The notes under the pieces were generated by a model. That model made no database searches, was not told the origin of the DNA, and saw only the letters and a list, made by a program, of their open reading frames with translations. Both the position numbers and the translations under genes were made by a program. 6,258 bases of DNA from Candidatus Zixiibacteriota bacterium (lineage in GTDB: Bacteria; Zixibacteria; MSB-5A5; GN15; FEB-12), in contig JAGLXI010000327.1 in assembly GCA_023132995.1 (NCBI GenBank), forward strand, positions 1 to 6,258. Reading direction: 5' to 3'. Below, piece by piece: positions 6,240-6,258 of this stretch; position 1 is the first letter of the stretch, and the number at the start of each line of letters is the position of its first letter.

Positions 6240-6258
6240 AGGCTGTTGAAAAACTCGT
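6240..6258. repeat. possible insertion-sequence end or dispersed repeat, cut by the window edge
   Basis: AGGCTGTTGAAAAACTCGT is the last sequence in the window. The word GGCTGTTGAAAAA is one I associate with terminal inverted repeats of several bacterial insertion sequences and related small repeats. No transposase, partner repeat or target duplication can be seen because the sequence stops here, so this is a pattern-recognition call only. Confidence 0.35.

Overview
The window holds four protein-coding genes in a convergent layout: two on the + strand (102-2545) and two on the - strand (2647-6099). No complete RNA gene, CRISPR array or transposase was found. The sigma factor is a short, region-1.1-less primary-type sigma-70 of about 284 residues. 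Its region 2.4/3 wording (WWIRQAILQALAEQSR, then IVRLPLNRVG) is what I recall from Bacteroidetes and neighbouring phyla. That suggests a member of the FCB superphylum or an uncultured relative; candidate Zixibacteria would fit, but this is inference from one protein.

Left half (1-2602). A strong sigma-70-type promoter (TTGACA, 17 bp, TATACT) drives a membrane-anchored HtrA/Deg serine protease with two PDZ domains. A perfect 16-bp palindrome covers the -10 box, and phased CTTGA repeats lie upstream, so the protease promoter looks regulated. The sigma factor follows 92 bp later with no visible terminator between, so the two genes may share a transcript. A textbook Rho-independent terminator (2571-2602) closes the unit. 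Both genes use non-ATG starts (TTG, GTG), each fixed by an in-frame stop just upstream and a purine-rich ribosome binding site.

Right half (2647-6099, - strand). Two polytopic membrane proteins of the GT-C glycosyltransferase class are encoded. The downstream one (459 aa) resembles the GT39/PMT_2 group that uses polyprenyl-phosphate sugars. The upstream one (633 aa) resembles AftA, the arabinofuranosyltransferase that starts arabinan on the mycobacterial galactan. It matches in length, in a DLPSFYPPLWF motif, in a mid-protein WLP segment and in its C-terminal extracytoplasmic domain. An AftA-like enzyme outside the mycolic-acid actinobacteria is the most interesting element here. The two genes are separated by 171 bp without a convincing gene. 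They have lower G+C (about 50% in sampled lines, against roughly 57-60% in the + strand genes) and lack clear Shine-Dalgarno sequences.

Right edge (6100-6258). The 159 bp upstream of the AftA-like gene contain no gene I can support. The last 19 bases resemble the end of an insertion sequence or dispersed repeat, and just before it lies a partial tRNA-Ser-like stretch. Together with the base-composition change, this suggests the glycosyltransferase pair may be an acquired surface-glycan cassette next to conserved core genes.
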